A stretch of DNA of 64,000 nt from Umboniibacter marinipuniceus. GTDB lineage: Bacteria > Pseudomonadota > Gammaproteobacteria > Pseudomonadales > DSM-25080. Within the stretch, counting starts at the first letter, position 1. Each line of letters opens with the position of its first letter. A program made the position numbers and the translations under genes. The stretch spans positions 117,890-181,889 of the forward strand of contig NZ_REFJ01000005.1 in assembly GCF_003688415.1 (NCBI RefSeq), in the 5' to 3' direction. The notes beneath the pieces were generated by a model. The model was not told the DNA's origin and searched no databases. It saw only the letters and a program-made list of their open reading frames with translations. Shown in pieces: positions 56,941 through 64,000 of the stretch.

Positions 56941-58003
56941 TTTCGTTGAACTGGTACTGTATTTGGTGATGATAGCTGCGCTGCGGGCCAAATATACAGT
57001 TTGGCCAGTCCGGCCGATTAGGCGAATCTGGCGCGAATTGAGGTTCGAGCGCTACCGCAGCATAATTTTCCAGCGCTTGGTTGTTACCGAGTTGTGTTCC
57101 TGCCAATCCTCCTCCAGCGTAGCATTGAACGGCTGGCATATTAGAGCGGAGTGTGAGAGTCAAATCTCCCCGCGGCGACGAAAGTCTTGCCATGGGTACC
57201 GAATTGGCGGACATATCCTCTTGGATGATAAATGAGTGGTCATAGCCGGCGGTGATTTCCTGGTGCGAATCCTGAAGTAGGACGTCGCCAATACAACGTG
57301 GTTCGCGAAAATCAAAGCCATTACCGATGACCGACATGGCCTGTTCAGCGGGAATTCCGTCTGGATCTACAGGCAAATAGCGATCGGCAAAGATCTCCAA
57401 TTGATGGGTGCTAATGGTTGGGTGTTGTCGCGCAAGATTGAAATAGGGGTGGGCTGTAATATTCAGTGGTGTCTCAGCGTTGGCCGTTGCTCGGTAATCA
57501 ATTGAAACGACGTTATCCTCGGAGAGGCTGAACCGAGCATAAACGATTATCCGGCCAGGGAACCCTTGATCCCCGTCATTTGATTGCAGTCTCAGGGTGG
57601 CGCTGGAGCGATCAACGGACTTAATTTGCCAGACTCGTTTATCGAAGCCTAGCGAGCCGCCATGAAGTGTATTGTTGTTCTCATTCTTACTAAGCTGATA
57701 GGTGGAGTCTCCAAGTTTAAACTGGCCGTTATGGATTCGATTGGCGTATCGTCCTATTGTTGAGCCTAAGTAGATCTGTTGACTAAGGTGCTGTCGAATG
57801 GAGTTGCAGAACAAGACAGTGTCGCGAAGCTCGCCAGAACTAAGGGCTATCTGAAGGCGCGCAATGCTGGCGCCGTAACTTAACAGCGTAAGCTTGCTAC
57901 CAACCCCATTACTCAATTCAATACGATCAATGGATTGATCGCCAATCATCAATCCGGTTGGTGTAATACTTGCTTCTGATCGGTTTCCTATTGCCTCAGT
58001 CAA
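56936..58003 (-). CDS. galM: aldose 1-epimerase (galactose mutarotase)
   Basis: The protein has 355 residues from a TTG at 58003, which overlaps the galK stop by 8 nt and has GGGAG upstream. An ATG at 57949 is an alternative (337 residues). It interconverts alpha- and beta-galactose to feed GalK. Motifs: SYGASIARLQI, GRYANRIHNGQF, NENNNTLHGGSLGFDKRVW, NITAHPYFNLA (catalytic His) and ALEPQFAPDSPN (catalytic Glu). It is the last gene of the lacZ-galTKM operon. Confidence 0.93.
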   Translation of the reverse strand: MTEAIGNRSEASITPTGLMIGDQSIDRIELSNGVGSKLTLLSYGASIARLQIALSSGELRDTVLFCNSIRQHLSQQIYLGSTIGRYANRIHNGQFKLGDSTYQLSKNENNNTLHGGSLGFDKRVWQIKSVDRSSATLRLQSNDGDQGFPGRIIVYARFSLSEDNVVSIDYRATANAETPLNITAHPYFNLARQHPTISTHQLEIFADRYLPVDPDGIPAEQAMSVIGNGFDFREPRCIGDVLLQDSHQEITAGYDHSFIIQEDMSANSVPMARLSSPRGDLTLTLRSNMPAVQCYAGGGLAGTQLGNNQALENYAAVALEPQFAPDSPNRPDWPNCIFGPQRSYHHQIQYQFNET

Positions 58004-59147
58004 TGCGTCCCGCTCCCTGTGAACTATTACAAAGATATATGTCGGCAACCAATCCAGTGGCGGCCTCGTAGTGCTGTTCAACAAGCTGTATCACCGCCGC
58101 TACCAAGCCCTGCGGGACGAGTGCCACCACACAGCCGCCAAAGCCACCACCGGTCATTCTCACTCCACCCTTTAGTCCTAGTTGTTCGTGAATATTGTCC
58201 ACTAGCCAGTCTATGGGTGCCACGGTGATATTAAAGTCATCACGCATCGACGCATGTGAGGCTTGCATCAATCGGCTTACCATGGCGATATCCCCATTGT
58301 TTAGCGCCTCGGCAGCAATCAGCGTGCGTTCATTCTCAGTGACGACGTGCCGAGCGCGTTGGAAGAGTTCACCATCCAGCTCGTCAACCCGGGCGTTAAG
58401 CTCTGCCGAGCTGATATCTCTGAGGGCTTTGACGTTGAAGTGCTTAGCGACGGCTTCACACTGTTCGCGCCGCTGATTGTAGGCGCTATCCACTAGGCCT
58501 CGTTTCACGTTTGAGTTGATGACAAGAATTTGCAAGTCAGTTGGGATGTCTACGGTTTGGGTGGAGAGGTCGCGACAGTCTATAAGTTGAGCGCCGTCGG
58601 CGACTCCGGTAGCTGAAATTAACTGATCCATAATGCCGCAATTGCAGCCTACGAAATCGTTTTCAGCACGCTGTGATAGCAGCGCAATATCCGTGGGACT
58701 TAACTGGGCGTTAAACAGGTCATTGAGTGCCGTACCCACGGCTACCTCCAGCGCGGCGCTGGAGCTCAAGCCGGCGCCCTGAGGAACGTTGCCAGTGATT
58801 GCCATGGATAATCCGGATAACTGAACGCCAAGTCGTTGGAACTCTACGATCACTCCACGGACATAATTGACCCATTCGGGGCTTGATTGGCGAGTGATTG
58901 GAACATTGAGATCAATCACGTGCGTCTCGTTGTCGAAGTCGCAGGCGAGCACCTCGATCCGATTAGTGCCGTTGAGTGTACAGGCCACAACTGTTTGGTA
59001 GTTAATGGCTGTCGGCAGCACAAAGCCGTCATTGTAGTCAGTGTGTTCGCCAATTAAATTTACTCGCCCAGGTGCCTGATACGTAGCGAGGGCTTCGGTG
59101 TTGAATGTGGCCGCGAAAGCCGCTTTAAGCTGATCGATTTGTGACAT
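57996..59147 (-). CDS. galK: galactokinase
   Basis: The protein has 383 residues (E. coli 382). It phosphorylates galactose at C1 with ATP. The galactose signature GRVNLIGEHTDYNDGFVLP, the GHMP ATP loop VPQGAGLSSSAALEVA and the C-terminal GGVRMTGGGFGGCVVALVP are intact. The catalytic Asp is in CGIMDQLIS. It starts 5 nt after the galT stop. Confidence 0.97.
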   Translation of the reverse strand: MSQIDQLKAAFAATFNTEALATYQAPGRVNLIGEHTDYNDGFVLPTAINYQTVVACTLNGTNRIEVLACDFDNETHVIDLNVPITRQSSPEWVNYVRGVIVEFQRLGVQLSGLSMAITGNVPQGAGLSSSAALEVAVGTALNDLFNAQLSPTDIALLSQRAENDFVGCNCGIMDQLISATGVADGAQLIDCRDLSTQTVDIPTDLQILVINSNVKRGLVDSAYNQRREQCEAVAKHFNVKALRDISSAELNARVDELDGELFQRARHVVTENERTLIAAEALNNGDIAMVSRLMQASHASMRDDFNITVAPIDWLVDNIHEQLGLKGGVRMTGGGFGGCVVALVPQGLVAAVIQLVEQHYEAATGLVADIYLCNSSQGAGRID

Positions 59148-59152
59148 TTGGC

Positions 59153-60208
59153 TTAAGCTCCTGCACGATAATGTTGACTGCTGACGGTGCGAAGGTACTC
59201 GGCGGCTTGTTCAGGGGTTAGATCGCGCTGGGATTCCGCGAACATCTCATAGCCTACCATGAACTTCTTTACACTCGCCGAGCGCAGCAATGGGGGGTAG
59301 AAGCTGGCATGAAGTTGCCAGTGAGAGGTTTCTGCCAAGTCAAACGGAGCATGGTGCCAACCCATCGAGTAAGGGAAGCTACATTCAAACAGGTTATCGT
59401 AGCGCGTAGTGAGCGCCTTGAGGTGTGCGGCTAAGTCGCCTCGTTGTTCGCTGCTAATCCCGCTAAAGTCACTGATTTGCTGTGACTTAGGCATTAGTAG
59501 CGTCTCAAAGGGCCACGCGGCCCAAAAGGGTACCACGCTGAGCCAGTGCTCACTCTCCTCAACAACTCGCTCGCCATTACTAAGTTCCGAACGGGCGTAA
59601 TCGAGGAGGAGGTTACTTTGATGTTGTGCAAAATATTGCGCTTGGTGGATATTTTTCTTACGAATTTCGTTTGGCCAGAAACTGTTCGCCCAAATTTGAC
59701 CATGAGGGTGTGGTTGAGAGCAGCCCATTAAGGCGCCCTTGTTCTCGAAAATTTGTACCCATGGATAGTGTTGACCGAGTTCTGCCGATTGCTGTTGCCA
59801 GCAAGACACTATGCGTTCAATTTCTTCCGGGTTCAATTCGGCCAGCGTACGACTGTGATCAGGCGAATAGCAAATGACTCGGCTAACGCCGGTGGCGCTC
59901 TCGTAGCTAAAGAGAGGGTCTTCGCTACTTGCTTCGGGCACGAACGGTTGCAATGCAGCAAAATCATTGGTGAACACGAAGCAGTCTTCATACTGTGGAT
60001 TATGATCGCCGCTAATGCGCTGATTTCCCGGGCAGAGGAAGCAATCACGTTGGTACTTTTCGCTAGCTTTGGGTTCGGGCGCATCCTCGGCACCTTGCCA
60101 AGGACGCTTAGCGCGATGGGGGGACACCAAGACGTAGTCACCCGTTAGTGGGTTTCGGCGCCGATGTGAGTGATCGCTCACGTTAAATATTTCGTCACGT
60201 TTTTCCAT
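59153..60208 (-). CDS. galT: galactose-1-phosphate uridylyltransferase
   Basis: The protein has 351 residues (E. coli 348). It exchanges UMP between UDP-glucose and galactose-1-phosphate. The active-site HPHGQ (nucleophile His) is in [20 protein letters not shown] is the first zinc ligand group; [23 protein letters not shown] is the usual N-terminus. It is 13 nt after lacZ. Confidence 0.97.
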   Translation of the reverse strand: MEKRDEIFNVSDHSHRRRNPLTGDYVLVSPHRAKRPWQGAEDAPEPKASEKYQRDCFLCPGNQRISGDHNPQYEDCFVFTNDFAALQPFVPEASSEDPLFSYESATGVSRVICYSPDHSRTLAELNPEEIERIVSCWQQQSAELGQHYPWVQIFENKGALMGCSQPHPHGQIWANSFWPNEIRKKNIHQAQYFAQHQSNLLLDYARSELSNGERVVEESEHWLSVVPFWAAWPFETLLMPKSQQISDFSGISSEQRGDLAAHLKALTTRYDNLFECSFPYSMGWHHAPFDLAETSHWQLHASFYPPLLRSASVKKFMVGYEMFAESQRDLTPEQAAEYLRTVSSQHYRAGA

Positions 60209-60221
60209 TAGCTACCACCCA

Positions 60222-63200
60222 CTATTGGTCAATATCGTTAAGCGGCTGCATGGTGAACTGGTAGCGATAATCCAGCCATGGAAGCGTGTAGCGAAATAGT
60301 GGCGGAGAACCCCAAGAATCGGTGCCGCCCACACCGCGTTGACGTAGATCGATGTTCACAAAGATTCTATCCTGTTTCTGCAAATCATGCGGATGAAGAT
60401 TACGAGCTGAAACCTGGCCTTTGCTCGCATCGTAATCATCGGTTGAATAGTACTGGGCGCCAAAGCTTAACAGTGGGGCGCCAAGGAAACTCACCCCACG
60501 TTGATTATCATCACTGAAGTGAAGGGTTCTGACATCGGTACGGTAGCCATTTTCCTGTGGTCGAACATAGGGCGTGTACAAGTCCTCAACCGTGGATTGA
60601 TAGCGCCCCACATCGGCAGACGTTTTCCTATCGCTATAGTTTTCGTGTGGCCCTCGGCCATACCACGCCACCTGACTCAGCGCAGGGTTAAGTTGGAAGA
60701 GTGTGCCGAAGCGGGGCAGTTCTGCTTGTTTTTGATGCGGTGCCGCGTAAAACCAGAGATCGAAGTCAATTCTGCCGTTGCCATGAACGATATATTCACT
60801 TAGGTATTGGCTTTGAACGCTTGGCAAGTTATGCACCGTAGAAACCTTTACGCGTTGGCTATCAATTCGTGTCACATCAATGGATTGTAACGTCATGGAG
60901 CGGCCCACCCACTGCCAAGTTGATAGGCTGGGCTGAAACTTTGAAATATCAAAGTCATTGTCGATGGGAGCTCGCCAAAATTCGGGTCTTGAACTGCCAG
61001 CAAGTATTTCCTCTCCGTGATAACTGACCTGAGTAAGTAGTCCGCTATCTTTATTGAATTGGATATCGGCAACGTTGCTACTTAAACGAAAGCGTTCATC
61101 GTTTTCTCGTAACCGCAAACGTGTTGCTTGGTCAGCAAGAGGAGGGGTGAAGGCTGAGCTCAGGGCATGCTGAGATTGCGCCGCGATATGACCAGCATTG
61201 AGCATGCCCTGAGCCGCGGCTAGTTGTACTGAGGTATTTAAGAACAGCTCACCGCTGAATTGGTCTAACTCAAGTTCATTCAGTGCAATGGTTTGAGTGT
61301 GCTGAGCGGCCGCGCTGAGTGGAATATTTTGCAAGCTTTGGGCCACTACTTGACCGTTGGCAATAAGCTCCCAGCTTAATTCGTAGCCGGCTAAGTCAAT
61401 GAAAAAGAATTCATTGCTCACACTAAGTTGTTTAGACGCTTCGTCAAATTCAATCGCGATATCCTGTTGCACGCGCTTTACTTCGTGTAGGTATGGGTAG
61501 GCGCTGCGATCGGCATATACCAGGCCATTGGCGCAAAAGCTGTCCGAATGAATGACCGCTGGAGGTTCTAGATCACCGCCGTAGGCCCAGAAAGCTTCGC
61601 CTTGGGGTGTATGACGCAGGAAGGTTTGATCTACCCAATCCCAAATAAAGCCACCCTGGAGCGAGTCATATTGCTTGAAGGTGTCCCAATATTCCTTGAA
61701 ATTCCCTAGTGAATTACCCATCGCGTGTTCGTACTCAATAAGAATGGCAGGGCGCGAGTCAACTTGGGTTTCGGCGTAGTGAGTGATCTGATCAATGGAA
61801 GCATACATTTGTCCGTAGGCATCAGTATGGCGTCGAAGCTGTGCCTGCTCGGAGATAACGGGTTCGTCAGAGGCTTGCTTTAACCAGTCGTAGCTGGCCT
61901 CGGTATTGGGGCCGTCACCGGTTTCATTACCCAGTGAACGAATGACGACTGACGGATTATTCTTGCTGCGCTGATACATGTTCTCGATGCGATCGATATA
62001 GGCATCCCGCCAGTCCGGTTGATTGACAATATGGTTCGCAGGGTTGTAGCCAGCCCCCTGGTTGGCTGCGCCTAATCCATGGGACTCGATATTTGCTTCG
62101 TCTACTAAGTAGAGGCCTACTTCGTCAGCAAGTTGGTACCAATATGGATCATTCGGGTAGTGCGCCAGACGAACCGAGTTGATGTTATTTTCCTTCATTA
62201 AGCGCGCATCCAGTTCCATTGATTCACGCGAGACAACATGGCCGGTTACGGGATCATGCTCGTGACGGTTTACGCCTTTGAAGAGTACTGGCTGACCATT
62301 AATAAGGAATTGTCCATTGCGGAGTTCGCTGCTGCGGAAGCCAATTCGGTTACTGACATACTCAATGGCTTGGTCGTCGGCCAGTAGTGTTAGGTCCAAC
62401 TGATAGAGTTTCGGGCGTTCAGCGCTCCATGCCTCAATGTCCGCTAGAGTTAACTGCCAGTTGATGGTTTGTTCGGAGTCACTGCTTAAGGAGCCCATTG
62501 TGAGGAGCTCTTCGGCAAGTGTCTCGCCGTTATCGGATACCGATACCTTCAAGGCTAGGTCACGATGAGTGCCGCTGTCGACGTTGGCGATACGGGTGGA
62601 TAAGTTGAGTATGCCGTCCTCAAAGTCGGCACTTAGTGTTGCTTCGCTATGATAGTCCGCGATATGTACCTTAGGGGTGGCAAATAGGTAAACGTCACGT
62701 TCAATGCCGCTGAGTCGCCACATATCCTGACACTCGAAATAGGAGCCGTCGGAGTAGCGATAGACCTCTAAGGCTAGCGTGTTGTCACCAGCTTTGAGAT
62801 AGTCAGTAATATCGAACTCTGCCTGAGTTTTCGAATCCTCTGAATAGCCAACACGCTGACCGTTAACGTAGACATAAAATGCCGACTTCACTGCCCCGAA
62901 GTGGGCCACTACCCGTTCATTCTGCCAGGTATCGGGAAGCGTAAATTGTTTTCGATACTGACCTACGGGGTTGTAGGTTTGCGGCAGTTCGGGTGGCGTG
63001 ACATTTGGCGCGAAACAGTTGTGGCTATGATAGTAGGGAATGCCATAGCCGTTAATTTCCCAGTTTGCTGGAACCGGGATGGTGTCCCACTGAGAGTCGT
63101 CAAAATCATTGTGCTCGAAGCCCTCGATTTTGGACTGCGGGTTTTCTACCCAGTTAAACTGCCATTCACCGTTTAAAAGTAAGTGATTACTACTTTGAAA

Positions 63201-63386
63201 AGGGTTGGTGGTATTAACTTCTTCAGCAGAGCGATAACTATAGAAAAAGCTTCTCGACGGGAGCTTATTAATCCTGAAGACCGTTGGATCTTGCCAAGCA
63301 GGTAGCGCGGATTCAGTCTGTGGCGTTGCCAGCGATTGGGATGCTAGTAGAGCAGTAGCGAGCAAGAGGCCGCGTTGAATATTCAT
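60222..63386 (-). CDS. lacZ: beta-galactosidase, GH2, with signal peptide
   Basis: The protein has 1054 residues from the ATG at 63386. Unlike E. coli LacZ (1024) it starts with a signal peptide (RGLLLATALLASQSLA), so it acts in the periplasm or outside. Domain order is sugar-binding jelly roll, immunoglobulin-like domain, catalytic barrel, second Ig domain and a C-terminal small-chain domain. The acid/base Glu is in SLGNETGDGPN and the nucleophile Glu is in ILIEYEHAMGNS. QDMWRLSGIERDVYL and NGQPVLFKGVNRHEH are standard. It heads the operon galT-galK-galM. No sugar permease gene is in the operon. Confidence 0.96.
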   Translation of the reverse strand: MNIQRGLLLATALLASQSLATPQTESALPAWQDPTVFRINKLPSRSFFYSYRSAEEVNTTNPFQSSNHLLLNGEWQFNWVENPQSKIEGFEHNDFDDSQWDTIPVPANWEINGYGIPYYHSHNCFAPNVTPPELPQTYNPVGQYRKQFTLPDTWQNERVVAHFGAVKSAFYVYVNGQRVGYSEDSKTQAEFDITDYLKAGDNTLALEVYRYSDGSYFECQDMWRLSGIERDVYLFATPKVHIADYHSEATLSADFEDGILNLSTRIANVDSGTHRDLALKVSVSDNGETLAEELLTMGSLSSDSEQTINWQLTLADIEAWSAERPKLYQLDLTLLADDQAIEYVSNRIGFRSSELRNGQFLINGQPVLFKGVNRHEHDPVTGHVVSRESMELDARLMKENNINSVRLAHYPNDPYWYQLADEVGLYLVDEANIESHGLGAANQGAGYNPANHIVNQPDWRDAYIDRIENMYQRSKNNPSVVIRSLGNETGDGPNTEASYDWLKQASDEPVISEQAQLRRHTDAYGQMYASIDQITHYAETQVDSRPAILIEYEHAMGNSLGNFKEYWDTFKQYDSLQGGFIWDWVDQTFLRHTPQGEAFWAYGGDLEPPAVIHSDSFCANGLVYADRSAYPYLHEVKRVQQDIAIEFDEASKQLSVSNEFFFIDLAGYELSWELIANGQVVAQSLQNIPLSAAAQHTQTIALNELELDQFSGELFLNTSVQLAAAQGMLNAGHIAAQSQHALSSAFTPPLADQATRLRLRENDERFRLSSNVADIQFNKDSGLLTQVSYHGEEILAGSSRPEFWRAPIDNDFDISKFQPSLSTWQWVGRSMTLQSIDVTRIDSQRVKVSTVHNLPSVQSQYLSEYIVHGNGRIDFDLWFYAAPHQKQAELPRFGTLFQLNPALSQVAWYGRGPHENYSDRKTSADVGRYQSTVEDLYTPYVRPQENGYRTDVRTLHFSDDNQRGVSFLGAPLLSFGAQYYSTDDYDASKGQVSARNLHPHDLQKQDRIFVNIDLRQRGVGGTDSWGSPPLFRYTLPWLDYRYQFTMQPLNDIDQ

Positions 63387-63450
63387 GCAGTCACACACCT
63401 TTATTTGTGATTATCGTTCTAGGTGCGAAAAGTATAGATGAATTGGCTTA

Positions 63451-63500
63451 GATAGTTGGCTGATCAATATTCACCTTCGGGTGAAATTGCTTGAACTATC
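63451..63500. promoter_or_regulatory. nested inverted repeat with UUCG loop upstream of lacZ
   Basis: The outer arms are GATAGTT (63451-63457) and AACTATC (63494-63500); the inner arms are TTCACC (63470-63475) and GGTGAA (63480-63485) around TTCG. The flanks CAAT/ATTG extend the inner stem with a bulge. The plus-strand RNA would have a C(UUCG)G tetraloop. It lies 65-115 bp before the lacZ start. Confidence 0.5.
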
Positions 63501-63557
63501 TACCGGCTAAGCAAGCGTCTTTAGCTTTGGTACTGCGTTCTGAATTGGTGCGGACGA

Positions 63558-63731
63558 TTAATTCTGTTGTCGAGCCTTATGCGCTTGGCCAAGCAGCTTA
63601 TTCTTGGCTTGTTGAAGTAGTTGGTAGGCAGTAAGAATGGTCCAGGGGATGGTATAAGATACCAGTGCAATAAAGATATAGGACTTCCCGGCAAAGCGGG
63701 CTGCCGTATTAGAAAGGTTAGTGAGTTTCAC
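63558..63731 (-). CDS. small membrane protein, 57 residues
   Basis: A short gene with a GTG start at 63731 and a textbook ribosome site, AAGGAGG (GGAGG at 63743-63739), spaced 7 nt from the start. The 57-residue product has one hydrophobic segment (about residues 17-37, YIFIALVSYTIPWTILTAYQL) preceded by R/K and followed by a basic, glutamine-rich tail (QQAKNKLLGQAHKARQQN). I recognise no family. It reads in the same direction as lacZ, ending about 170 nt upstream of it. It may be cotranscribed with the lac operon or belong to a gene cluster beyond the window. Confidence 0.7.
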   Translation of the reverse strand: MKLTNLSNTAARFAGKSYIFIALVSYTIPWTILTAYQLLQQAKNKLLGQAHKARQQN

Positions 63732-63743
63732 TTGAGTTCCTCC

Positions 63744-64000
63744 TTTTAGGTGTATTGGAAATTGCTAATTAATTAGTTGGGTTAGAGTACTAATAATTAG
63801 AGTTCGAATTAATTGTACGCCTTTTATGTCCTTTAAATCAATTTTTTTGCAGATTACTTGGGTTTGAGTTGATGTTAACTACTTTATTTTTCTTTTTAAA
63901 TTCTGAGTTATTTAATTCAATTCTAACTAATATTGTAACGTGGAGAATGGCTGTTACGCGCTGGGTTGTAGTTATTCAGGGGGCTAGCAGTAAATTTAGG
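63744..64000. other. AT-rich right edge
   Basis: Noticeably AT-rich and with runs of T. It presumably holds the promoter of the small membrane-protein gene. An ATG at 63947 opens a frame to the window end (18 codons), but GGAG is only 1 nt before it. I do not call a gene. Confidence 0.4.

Noticed and set aside
59753-60148. 131-residue plus-strand frame
   Set aside because: Antisense to galT, which is unmistakable by its HPHGQ motif.
63947-64000. ATG-initiated frame open to the right edge
   Set aside because: Only 18 codons are visible and the GGAG is 1 nt from the ATG.

Overview
The window looks like chromosome of a mid-GC marine gammaproteobacterium. Signs of this are many proteins close to E. 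coli orthologues (AsnS, Kbl, Tdh, BioA, MalT, GalT, YaeQ, DjlA), TonB-dependent carbohydrate receptors, secreted glycoside hydrolases and a monomeric NADP isocitrate dehydrogenase. A Cellvibrionales- or Alteromonadales-like lineage fits, but I cannot name the genus from the sequence alone. I see no rRNA, tRNA, prophage, insertion sequence or CRISPR array. It is ordinary chromosome carrying several sugar-utilisation islands.

Layout. 0-5.5 kb: a TonB-dependent receptor, a TPR-sulfotransferase and a coupled PLP-dependent dehydratase. 5.7-7.8 kb: an SLC13-type anion permease followed at once by an ArsR-family regulator with the cysteine pair of SqrR/BigR persulfide sensors. 8.3-10.5 kb: kbl-tdh, threonine degradation. 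10.6-12.7 kb: a LacI regulator divergent from a BadF-type amino-sugar kinase, with a perfect 14-bp palindromic operator between them. 13-23.4 kb: a starch/maltodextrin island with a lipoprotein GH13, an exported GH31, a MalT regulator, a cytoplasmic oligo-1,6-glucosidase and a secreted alpha-amylase. 23.5-45.7 kb: mostly housekeeping and stress genes (asnS, a DUF2860 protein, an epimerase, a YeeE/YedE pair, djlA, ogt, HD hydrolase, PII, a diguanylate cyclase, sppA, wrbA-arsC, yihY, a TlpA-like protein, yhhQ, sirB2, bioA, a metalloprotease, fieF, ygjP, a DyP peroxidase). 45.7-50.4 kb: a second TonB receptor followed by a flavin-dependent halogenase. 50.5-56.9 kb: yaeQ, GNAT, VOC, icd, a POT/MFS transporter and a DUF3224 protein. 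56.9-63.7 kb: a lacZ-galT-galK-galM operon (exported beta-galactosidase plus Leloir pathway) and, upstream, a short membrane-protein gene.

How the genes fit together. The strongest systems-level signal is a G/C-tract inverted repeat resembling E. coli MalT boxes. It occurs at three promoters: the malT / GH31-GH13 divergent region, the oligo-1,6-glucosidase promoter, and, 25 kb away, the second TonB receptor. This points to a MalT regulon running from outer-membrane uptake through periplasmic hydrolysis to cytoplasmic glucose release, with the halogenase gene behind the receptor. Two of the three sites contain runs of 8-9 C. Other points of interest are the sulfur-sensor pair, two possible small RNAs sharing a C-rich motif, a 13-unit heptamer repeat, a (TTAC)9 tract and the 57-codon membrane-protein gene at the right edge.
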